From an uncultured Oscillospiraceae bacterium (GTDB lineage: Bacteria; Bacillota; Clostridia; Oscillospirales; Acutalibacteraceae), in the NCBI GenBank assembly GCA_900552925.1, contig USBH01000062.1, positions 1-8,773 on the forward strand: 8,773 nt of DNA, in the 5' to 3' direction. Below the pieces are notes generated by a model, which searched no databases, was not told where the DNA came from, and worked only from the letters and a program-made list of their open reading frames with translations. The first letter of the stretch is position 1. Every line of letters starts with the position of its first letter. Position numbers and translations under genes: made by a program. Shown in pieces: positions 1 through 5,074 of the stretch.

Positions 1-48
1 CGAGATTAGCTGCAGTCTCGTGGGCTCGGAGATGTGTATAAGAGACAG
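1..48. other. Nextera i7-side library adapter (not genomic)
   Basis: Positions 1-6 (CGAGAT) match the inner end of the P7 primer and 7-14 (TAGCTGCA) sit exactly where the 8-nt i7 index belongs. Positions 15-48 are the Nextera Read 2 transposase adapter, ending in the 19-bp Tn5 mosaic end AGATGTGTATAAGAGACAG at 30-48. This is sequencing-library DNA. Translating through it gives the well-known artefact residues MCIRDS ahead of the first real gene, so no start codon before position 49 should be trusted. Confidence 0.98.
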
Positions 49-490
49 CAAGAAGGAGGATCTCGTCCTCTCCTTCCACAACCACGACATCGAGTTCACG
101 CACACGATCGGCGGCGTGCCGGTCATTTACCTGATGGCCGCGAACACCGAGCTGCTGAAGTTTGAGGTCGACTGCGGCTGGGTCACCTACGCCGGCCACG
201 ACCCGATCCCGTTCATGAAGGGCCTTGGCGACCGCCTTGCGGCCGTGCACATCAAGGACTTCACGCACGGTGAAGTGCCGCGCGAGGAGGGCAACGGCCA
301 CCCGCCCACGATGCCGCGCTTCACGACGCCCGGCACCGGCCTGCTGGACCTCAACGGCTGCCTGAAAACGGCCAGCGAGATGGGCATGGAGTGGGCGATC
401 GTCGAGCAGGACTTCCAGTACAACCTGACGCAGCTCGAAACGCTCACCGCCGCTTACCTCAACATGAAGGAAACCGGCTACGTCGAATAA
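49..490 (+). CDS. Sugar phosphate isomerase/epimerase, TIM-barrel, 5'-truncated
   Basis: This is the C-terminal 146 residues of a xylose-isomerase-like TIM-barrel protein (AP-endonuclease family 2 fold, as in IolE, hydroxypyruvate isomerase and D-tagatose 3-epimerase relatives). The family's metal-site blocks appear in order: HNHDIEF near the cut end, EVDCGWV, VHIKDF, then GTGLLDL and AIVEQD near the C-terminus. The Asp of EVDCGW, His of VHIKD and Glu of VEQD are the likely metal ligands. The 5' half is missing only because the library fragment ends here. The frame is real from codon 50-52, and the codon before it straddles the adapter junction. The next gene begins 85 nt downstream with no terminator between, so the two are probably one operon. 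The product should be cytoplasmic. The substrate cannot be read from sequence. Confidence 0.88.
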
Positions 491-575
491 TCCCCTGCGG
501 CGCGGGCAAACCGCTGCGGCGCCGCCTTGAAAATGTTGAATTGAAATCGCTTGAATTTCAGAAAGGAAGATTCTT

Positions 576-1370
576 ATGCAGAACATGCGCAAGGGCGTAC
601 AGGTTTATACCGTGCGCGAATTCATCGGCACACAGGAAGGCTATGAGCAGTCCCTCCGCAAGATCCGCGAGATCGGCTACGACAGCGTGCAGACATACGG
701 CTGGAAGGTCCCGGACGCCGAGCACAAGGCGTTCCTCGAGGAGCTCGGTCTGACGACCGAATCCGTCGGCGGCGATTATGAGGAGATGCTCCGCGACCCG
801 GCCGCCATCAAGAAGGCCATCGAGACGGCGCACTTCTACGGCACGGACCTCGTTTCCGTCGGCACGCTGCCGGTTCCGCTGCGCGAGAGCCGCGAGGGCT
901 TCCTCGAGTACGCCGCGGGCGTCAACAAGATCGGCGCCGAGCTGAAGAAGGAAGGCGTCCACCTGCTGTACCATTCGCATGCGCTCGAGTTCTTCTCGCT
1001 CGGCGGCGGCGAAAACGGCTTCGATCTGCTCTTCAATGAGACGGACCCCGAAGCGTTCTGGTACTGCATCGACACGCACTGGATGCAGTCGGGCGGCAAG
1101 AACCCGGCCGAGTACATTCTGAAGGCCAAGGGCCGCGTGCCGATCGTCCACTTCAAAGATTACAAGATCGTCGGCGGCGCTGACCCGATCGAGCAGGTCT
1201 GCAAGGCGTTCGGCGAAGTCGGCGAGGGCAACCTCGACTGGCCGAAGATCATCGAAGCCTGCCGCGCCACCGAGGTGCGCGCCTGCATCGTCGAGCAGGA
1301 CATCTGCCCGCGCGATCCGTTCGACTGCCTCAAGACGAGCTACGACAACATGGTGAAGTTCGGCCTGTAA
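576..1370 (+). CDS. Sugar phosphate isomerase/epimerase, TIM-barrel (complete)
   Basis: This 264-residue protein has the usual length for IolE/hydroxypyruvate isomerase-like TIM-barrel enzymes, which isomerise or epimerise sugars and keto-acids with a divalent metal. Visible blocks are an N-terminal beta strand GVQVYTVRE (7-15), HSHALEF (133-139), CIDTHW (164-169), VHFKDY (191-196) and IVEQD (238-242). E138, D166, H192 and E240 are candidate metal ligands by family analogy. The ATG at 576 is set by AAAGGAAG at 562-569, six bases upstream. There is no signal peptide, so it is cytoplasmic. It resembles the gene before it in motif order and C-terminal layout (AIVEQD against CIVEQD), consistent with tandem paralogues in one operon. 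Transcription ends at the hairpin at 1400-1440. The substrate is unknown, and annotation as a dehydratase or racemase is possible. Confidence 0.9.
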   Translation: MQNMRKGVQVYTVREFIGTQEGYEQSLRKIREIGYDSVQTYGWKVPDAEHKAFLEELGLTTESVGGDYEEMLRDPAAIKKAIETAHFYGTDLVSVGTLPVPLRESREGFLEYAAGVNKIGAELKKEGVHLLYHSHALEFFSLGGGENGFDLLFNETDPEAFWYCIDTHWMQSGGKNPAEYILKAKGRVPIVHFKDYKIVGGADPIEQVCKAFGEVGEGNLDWPKIIEACRATEVRACIVEQDICPRDPFDCLKTSYDNMVKFGL

Positions 1371-1399
1371 TCGCCGCTTCCCGCAAAACAGACAAACCG

Positions 1400-1440
1400 A
1401 AGGCCCGGCCCTGCAAAACGCAGGCACCGGGCCTTTTCTT
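1400..1440 (+). terminator. Rho-independent terminator of the isomerase operon
   Basis: The outer stem AAGGCCCGG (1400-1408) pairs with CCGGGCCTT (1427-1435). The inner stem CCTGC (1410-1414) pairs with GCAGG (1420-1424). It runs into TTTTCTTGTTT on the + strand, 30 nt after the isomerase stop codon. The opposite strand has only a weak T run, so service to the convergent reductase gene is possible but not clear. Confidence 0.9.
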
Positions 1441-1512
1441 GTTTCGACGATTTTATAAGGAACATGCCTGTCACCGGACGCATATCCGCACTGCGGCGGT
1501 TCGCCGTGGAAT

Positions 1513-2511
1513 TTATACCGGCACAGCCTGCTTCCGGCGCAGCCAGAGCACCGTGTCGCGCAGCGTATCGCGGAGGTCCCGCGGCCTGTAGCCCAGCTCC
1601 GCGGTGGCCTTGTCGTGCGAAAAGCGGTCGTTGCTTTTCAGCGTGTACAGCGAATACGCCGTGTAGAGCGGGCGCCGGCCGCGCAGCCGGGCAATCCACT
1701 GCAGAAGCGGCGCCGCGGCACGGGCAACGCCCATCGGCAGGACCGGGAGCCGCCGGCCGCCGGCCTCGCTGCGCACGATGTCCAGCACCTCCTTGACCTC
1801 GTAGTGGCGGTTCGAGAGGATGTAGCTCGCGCCGCGCTGGCCGTGCTCGAGCGCAAGCAGGCAGCCGGCCGCCACGTCGCGCACGTCGACAAAGTCATAC
1901 CCGCCGCGCACGCAGGCCGGCAGCGCGCCGCGCAGGTAGTCGCGGACGAGCTGGACCAGGTGGTTCCCCGCGGTGTCAAACGGCCCGATGATGCCGGACG
2001 GATGCACGACCACAGCGTCCAGCCCCGCCTGCACCGCGTCGAGCACCGCCTGCGTCGCCTCCGCCTTCGTCTTCGCGTAGCCGCCCGTCACGCGCTCCGG
2101 GGAAAACGAGGCGACCTCCTTCAGCACCGCCGGGCTCTTCTCCTCGGGGATCGCATGCACCGAGCTGACGTAGATGAGCCGCCGCACGCCGTATTCCCGG
2201 CAGAGCGCCAGCACGTTTTTCGTGCCGTTCACATTGACGTCGTACAGCCTGTCGGAAACCGCATCCGCAATATCGACCAGCCCGGCCGTGTGCAGCACGA
2301 GGAGTTCCGCGTCTTCCGCATCCGCAAAAAGCGGGCGCATCGAATCCGCGTCGCGCACGTCGCCGGTATAGTACCGCACATGCGGGAACGGCTGCGGCGC
2401 TTCACCGGAAAGCACAAGGCCGCGCACCGCCTCGCCGCGCTTGGAAAGCATCCGCACCAGCGTGCCGCCGAGATGGCCGTTCGCGCCGGTCACAATATAG
2501 ATTTTCTTCAT
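1513..2511 (-). CDS. NAD-dependent epimerase/reductase, extended SDR family
   Basis: This is a 332-residue extended short-chain dehydrogenase/reductase of the NAD-dependent epimerase/dihydroflavonol-4-reductase type. The Rossmann nucleotide motif TGANGHLG lies at 8-15 after strand KKIYIV. DV in YTGDVRD marks the adenine-binding turn. The catalytic set is YVSSVH (S116/S117) and YAKTK (Y145, K149), followed by HPSGIIGP, a family hallmark. Such enzymes oxidise or reduce hydroxyl/keto groups on sugar nucleotides or small aldehydes and ketones. Which one applies here is not visible. I chose the ATG at 2511 because AGAAAGGCGG ends seven bases upstream. The ATG at 2517 sits too close to that site and a start at 2550 would precede it. 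The gene is divergent from the TetR gene, the usual arrangement for a regulated target. Confidence 0.9.
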   Translation of the reverse strand: MKKIYIVTGANGHLGGTLVRMLSKRGEAVRGLVLSGEAPQPFPHVRYYTGDVRDADSMRPLFADAEDAELLVLHTAGLVDIADAVSDRLYDVNVNGTKNVLALCREYGVRRLIYVSSVHAIPEEKSPAVLKEVASFSPERVTGGYAKTKAEATQAVLDAVQAGLDAVVVHPSGIIGPFDTAGNHLVQLVRDYLRGALPACVRGGYDFVDVRDVAAGCLLALEHGQRGASYILSNRHYEVKEVLDIVRSEAGGRRLPVLPMGVARAAAPLLQWIARLRGRRPLYTAYSLYTLKSNDRFSHDKATAELGYRPRDLRDTLRDTVLWLRRKQAVPV

Positions 2512-2558
2512 ACGCATGCCGCCTTTCTGAAACAGCCGTGACAAAATCAAACACCATG

Positions 2559-2587
2559 TTGAATTTCTTCTCCAATTGTATTATAAT
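2559..2587 (+). promoter_or_regulatory. Promoter of the TetR-family gene
   Basis: TTGAAT (2559-2564), a 17-bp spacer and a perfect TATAAT (2582-2587) form a strong sigma-70-type promoter. The predicted start is near 2594, with a leader of about 115 nt before the ATG at 2710. It overlaps the promoter of the divergent reductase gene. Confidence 0.75.
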
Positions 2588-2609
2588 AACAGTATACGGA
2601 AAAGCGCAA
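2580..2609 (-). promoter_or_regulatory. Promoter of the reductase gene
   Basis: On the - strand a TTGCGC -35 (2609-2604) is followed by an 18-bp spacer and a perfect TATAAT -10 (2585-2580). Initiation is predicted near 2573, giving a leader of about 60 nt to the ATG at 2511. The -10 shares six of its bases with the divergent TetR promoter. The -35 is only a moderate match. Confidence 0.6.
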
Positions 2610-2642
2610 GCAACAGCTTCGCCCCGCGCTGGCATTTAACCG

Positions 2643-2671
2643 ACAAACCCGACAGTCGGCGTCGGATTTGT
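2643..2671. promoter_or_regulatory. Inverted repeat, candidate TetR-family operator
   Basis: ACAAACCCGAC (2643-2653) and GTCGGATTTGT (2661-2671) match as an inverted repeat at 10 of 11 positions, separated by seven bases. A perfect smaller palindrome, CCGAC-A-GTCGG (2649-2659), is nested in it. It lies in the leader of the TetR gene, 39 bp before its ATG and about 35 bp upstream of the reductase -35. The size suits a TetR dimer site. Alternatively it acts as an RNA hairpin in the leader. Confidence 0.4.
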
Positions 2672-2709
2672 TCAGCTGTTCACAAAAGCTTTTCAGAAAG
2701 GCAGGCCCC

Positions 2710-3291
2710 ATGAAAAAGAACGACCACCGCACACGCGTCACAAAAATGCTGATCCGCCGCGCCTTCACCGACCTGCTCCGGCAGAAGCCGATCCAGAGCA
2801 TCACGGTCAAGTCGCTGTGCGACGCGGCCGGCATCAACCGCGGCACCTTCTACGCGCATTACGACGACATATACGACCTGCTGCACAAGGTGGAAAGCGA
2901 GATGATGCAGGACCTCGAGACGGCGCTGAAGCCGCTGCTCGACATGGAGGCCACCGACCTCACGCACCTGCGCATCACGACGGAGATCTTCCGCTGCCTG
3001 CGCGACAACGCGGACATCTGCACCGTGACGCTCGGCCCCTACGGGGACAAGTCGTTTGCGCAGCGCCTGCTTCAGATCGGCCGCGAAAAGTACGCGGAGA
3101 CGTATACGCGGTGCTTCCCCGAGGCCACGCAGAAGCAGATCGACATGTACTACACCTTCATGAGCGCGGGCAGCATCGGCCTTCTCGAGGACTGGCTCGC
3201 CGACGGCATGACGATGTCCGCCGAAGAAATGGCCGAGACCGTGGAAACCCTGATGACGCAGGGCATCGGTTTTCTGCGCGGCGGCAAATAA
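2710..3291 (+). CDS. TetR/AcrR-family transcriptional regulator
   Basis: This 193-residue protein has the TetR layout: an N-terminal helix (residues 7-24), a helix-turn-helix at about 30-51 containing SITVKSLCDAAGINRGTFYAHY, and an all-helical ligand/dimer domain. The C-terminal stretch YYTFMSAGSIGLLEDWLADGM (148-168) resembles the TetR_C_8 type found in Firmicutes (DhaS-like). The ATG at 2710 is preferred because AGAAAGG ends eight bases before it. An upstream in-frame start at 2668 would lie inside the inverted repeat and before that site. It should bind DNA as a dimer in the cytoplasm, and its most likely targets are its own promoter and the divergent reductase promoter. No terminator separates it from the tRNA-Gly gene 84 bp downstream, so its transcript may end at the hairpin at 3457-3496. 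The ligand is unknown. Confidence 0.93.
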   Translation: MKKNDHRTRVTKMLIRRAFTDLLRQKPIQSITVKSLCDAAGINRGTFYAHYDDIYDLLHKVESEMMQDLETALKPLLDMEATDLTHLRITTEIFRCLRDNADICTVTLGPYGDKSFAQRLLQIGREKYAETYTRCFPEATQKQIDMYYTFMSAGSIGLLEDWLADGMTMSAEEMAETVETLMTQGIGFLRGGK

Positions 3292-3305
3292 ACGGAAAAT
3301 ACCTC

Positions 3306-3334
3306 TTGCATTTTCGTCCGGTTTGTATTAGAAT
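3306..3334 (+). promoter_or_regulatory. Promoter of tRNA-Gly
   Basis: TTGCAT (3306-3311), a 17-bp spacer and TAGAAT (3329-3334) lie 42 bp before the tRNA 5' end. Spacing and position fit a sigma-70 promoter for the tRNA. Confidence 0.6.
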
Positions 3335-3375
3335 AAGAGGCACAGCCGGATGGCCGGCGGCGCAAGCCGTAATAT

Positions 3376-3449
3376 GCAGGGTTGGTATATCGGTATTACA
3401 GCGGCTTCCCAAGCCGTTAAGGCGGGTTCGACTCCCGTACCCTGCTCCA
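3376..3449 (+). tRNA. tRNA-Gly(CCC)
   Basis: The acceptor arm GCAGGGT (3376-3382) pairs with ACCCTGC (3439-3445). The discriminator is T3446 and CCA is encoded at 3447-3449. The anticodon stem GCGGC/GCCGT encloses loop TTCCCAA, giving anticodon CCC (3408-3410), which reads GGG glycine codons. The T arm is CGGGTTCGACTCCCG. All arms close normally. The antisense translation gives a typical false-protein string, so overlapping ORFs here are not genes. Confidence 0.96.
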
Positions 3450-3456
3450 CACAAAT

Positions 3457-3496
3457 AAAACGCCCGACGCGGGTACGCGTCGGGCGTTTTTGTTTT
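3457..3496 (+). terminator. Terminator after tRNA-Gly
   Basis: A perfect 11-bp stem, CGCCCGACGCG (3461-3471) with CGCGTCGGGCG (3476-3486), closes a GGTA loop. It is preceded by AAAA and followed by TTTTTGTTTT. It starts eight bases after the tRNA and probably also ends any TetR read-through transcript. Confidence 0.95.
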
Positions 3497-3499
3497 GCT

Positions 3500-3559
3500 T
3501 ATGGTTGCACGCTTAGGCCGAATCAACAGCCGTTCTGAAGCAATTCTATTATTTTCCAC
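3500..3559 (-). pseudogene. Possible 5' stub of a GNAT acetyltransferase gene
   Basis: On the - strand a strong Shine-Dalgarno site AAGGAGG (3575-3569) precedes a GTG at 3559 that would start MENNRIASERLLIRP. The pattern xxRIxxERLLIRP is the typical N-terminus of RimJ/RimL-like GNAT N-acetyltransferases. After about 15 residues the similarity ends, and the frame runs into the tRNA-Gly terminator and antisense tRNA. This looks like the beginning of a gene whose body has been deleted. The call rests on a short match plus a good ribosome binding site. It could also be chance or a short leader peptide. Confidence 0.35.
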
Positions 3560-4172
3560 GCGCAACTCCCTCCTTCGGGAGATAAGTCTTTATCGGAGAA
3601 CCGATCAAAATCCCGCTGAAGCTGAAGACTACTGATTCCAGAAGTAGAGAGCAGAATTGAGCAGATATATGACCGGATAGCGTTTACTCCAGATTTTTCT
3701 GCCTATATGCAAACGAAAGTGGACGCACAAATCGACGCATTGGCTGAGGCTAGAGAAGCGGAAATGGAAAAACTCCGACAGGAAAAAGCCAAACTAGAGC
3801 GGGAACAACTTAAACTGCTACAAGCGCATTATGAGGATGCCATTCCTCTCCAGCTACTAAAGGACGAGCAAAAGCGTATCCAGCGTTCTCTCCTTAGTAT
3901 TGACGAACAAATGAAGGCTCACACTGCTGAGCTATCTGAAGCAAAAGAAAAGATTGGGTATGTTTTTACGTTATTAGAGAACTGCGGCATCGTTTATCGA
4001 ACCGCAGATGAGCAATCTAAACGGCAGCTCAATCAAGCATTCTTCAAAAAAATCTATGTGTACGACGATTTATCATTACGAGCTGAGTTCAACGCACCAT
4101 TTGATCTGATTGTAAACACAAATATTTTTATCAGCGGCATCAGGGACTCTGCGATAGAGGAAGATACTGAGC

Positions 4173-4212
4173 AAAAAGAAAAGAATGAGCAGCCATCTCT
4201 GGCTGCTCATTC
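4173..4212 (-). terminator. Terminator of tRNA-Leu
   Basis: GAATGAGCAGCC (4183-4194) and GGCTGCTCATTC (4201-4212) form a perfect 12-bp stem with a 6-base loop. On the - strand it is followed by TTCTTTTCTTTTT, whereas the + strand has no T run. It lies about 70 nt past the 3' end of tRNA-Leu and therefore ends the tRNA transcript, inside the recombinase remnant. Confidence 0.85.
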
Positions 4213-4280
4213 TATGGGATTTACTCAAACCTACGCTCAAAAAGGTGTTTTTTTAGGTGCGGGTTTAAGTAAGGACATTC

Positions 4281-4367
4281 TGGTGCCGGTGGCCGGACTC
4301 GAACCGGCACGGTGTCGCCACCGGTGGATTTTGAGTCCACTACGTCTGCCAATTCCATCACACCGGC
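4281..4367 (-). tRNA. tRNA-Leu(CAA)
   Basis: This is a class II tRNA. Acceptor GCCGGTG (4367-4361) pairs with CACCGGC (4291-4285), the discriminator is A and CCA is encoded (4283-4281). The anticodon loop CTCAAAA gives CAA (4333-4331), reading TTG leucine codons. A long variable arm (GGTGGCGACACC region) and T arm CCGGTTCGAGTCCGG are present. The first five bases of the mature tRNA are one end of a 16-bp inverted repeat that also covers the promoter. Confidence 0.96.
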
Positions 4368-4402
4368 AAAATAACGTAATTTATTATACGTTACTTTGCC
4401 GG
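4363..4402. repeat. 16-bp inverted repeat over tRNA-Leu promoter and 5' end
   Basis: CCGGCAAAATAACGTA (4363-4378) and TACGTTACTTTGCCGG (4387-4402) pair at 15 of 16 positions around an 8-base centre. In - strand RNA the one mismatch becomes a G-U pair, so a read-through transcript could form an unbroken hairpin. The repeat includes the -10 box and the first five bases of the tRNA. No T run follows on either strand, so it is not an ordinary terminator. Confidence 0.85.
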
Positions 4403-4411
4403 AAAAAGCAA
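4383..4411 (-). promoter_or_regulatory. Promoter of tRNA-Leu
   Basis: On the - strand TTGCTT (4411-4406), a 17-bp spacer and a perfect TATAAT (4388-4383) predict a start near 4376, about nine bases before the tRNA 5' end. The -35 begins three bases after the methyltransferase stop codon. Confidence 0.8.
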
Positions 4412-4414
4412 GCC

Positions 4415-5074
4415 CTATTTTTGATTTTCCGCCGTCGTCTGCTCGCCGCCGAACACAAAAACGCCGGCGCAGTGTGAAATTTTCTCAAAGCGCAGGTCCG
4501 GAAACAGCGGCCGCAGCTGTTCGGCAACCGGATAATACTCCTCGGCGTCCCAATCCGCTCCGGCCTTCTCCCGACATGCCGCCTGCTCCTGCGCGGTCGC
4601 GAAGGCGACGTCCCCCACCAGCACCTGCCCGCCCGGGGCAAGATGCCGGAAAAGCGTGCGCAGGAAATCGGCCTGCGCCGCATAGTCCAAATGATGGAGC
4701 GCATACGTGCAGATGATGAAGTCGAACCGCTCCTTCTCGAGCGCCGCAGGCAGTCCCTGCGAAAAATCATGCCGCAGCAGAACCGCCTCCGGCATCTGCG
4801 CCTGTGCAATTTCGATCATCCTTTCGGAAAAATCGACGCCGGTGATCTTGCAGCCGTCCGCATACAACCGCCGCGTCAGGACGCCTGTGCCGAAGCCGAC
4901 GTCCAGAACGCTGCGGACGTCGAAAACGCTGCGCCCGCGCCCGGCGCGAACCAATTCATAAATTCTTTCCAGCACCTGCCTGTACCCCGCAAATGGGTAG
5001 GCTTCCGCTTCCTCCATCGTGCGGACAGTCTGATCGTAATCGTCCGCCCATCGGTCAAATCCCTTGTCGTCCAT
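4415..5074 (-). CDS. Class I SAM-dependent methyltransferase, internal start
   Basis: Starting at the ATG at 5074, this 219-residue stretch is a full-length small class I methyltransferase, similar in pattern to the YrrT-type group. It begins with the family's usual N-terminus (GFDRWADDYDQTV) and shows SAM motif I VLDVGFGTG (56-64), the acidic residue after strand 2 (D81 in GVDFSERMI), HDFSQGLP (102-109) and FDFIICTYALHHL (117-129). A ribosome binding site GGAGG (5085-5081) lies six bases before the ATG, so it is very likely translated separately even though the GH43 frame also runs through it. It transfers a methyl group from S-adenosylmethionine to an unidentified small molecule. There is no terminator after its stop, and the tRNA-Leu -35 starts three bases later. 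Confidence 0.82.
   Translation of the reverse strand: MDDKGFDRWADDYDQTVRTMEEAEAYPFAGYRQVLERIYELVRAGRGRSVFDVRSVLDVGFGTGVLTRRLYADGCKITGVDFSERMIEIAQAQMPEAVLLRHDFSQGLPAALEKERFDFIICTYALHHLDYAAQADFLRTLFRHLAPGGQVLVGDVAFATAQEQAACREKAGADWDAEEYYPVAEQLRPLFPDLRFEKISHCAGVFVFGGEQTTAENQK

Larger units (their letters stand above)
3626..4477 (+). pseudogene. Large serine recombinase, C-terminal remnant
   Basis: The frame opens after a TGA at 3623-3625 and encodes a charged coiled-coil protein. It has a heptad-rich helix (LAEAREAEMEKLRQEKAKLE), further coiled segments, then RQLNQAFFKKIYVYDD followed by a beta-rich tail ending near NIFISG at about 4146. This matches the region C-terminal to the zinc ribbon in large serine recombinases of phages and conjugative transposons, which cut and join DNA at att sites. 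The N-terminal catalytic serine domain, recombinase domain and zinc ribbon are absent, and no start with a ribosome site is convincing, so it is non-functional. The frame stays open to a TGA at 4475-4477 only because it runs through the tRNA-Leu terminator and antisense tRNA-Leu (residues VAGLEPAR). That tail is not real coding sequence. Its lower GC than its neighbours supports foreign origin. Confidence 0.65.

Noticed and set aside
516..525. GCGGCGCCGC palindrome as a regulon operator (also 1707-1716 and 6691-6700)
   Set aside because: One copy lies inside the reductase coding region and the word is easily produced in GC-rich DNA.
542..560. TGAAAT/ATTTCA inverted repeat between the two isomerase genes as terminator or operator
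   Set aside because: Six-base arms, weak A-T pairing and no T tract. Too little to call.
558..1427. Long - strand open frame opposite the second isomerase
   Set aside because: Antisense shadow from GC-rich codon use. The + strand protein has clear motifs, start and terminator.
1494..1506. Small hairpin CGGCG-GTT-CGCCG as terminator of the reductase gene
   Set aside because: No T run follows on the - strand and the stem is only five base pairs.
3158..3565. A 135-residue - strand protein through tRNA-Gly
   Set aside because: It crosses the terminator and antisense tRNA (residues GAGYGSRTRLNGLG), a known false-protein pattern. Only its first 15 codons are considered as a stub.
3500..4280. Duplicated tRNA 3' ends as attL/attR of an integrated island
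   Set aside because: I looked for copies of the T-arm/acceptor ends of tRNA-Gly and tRNA-Leu between them and saw none.
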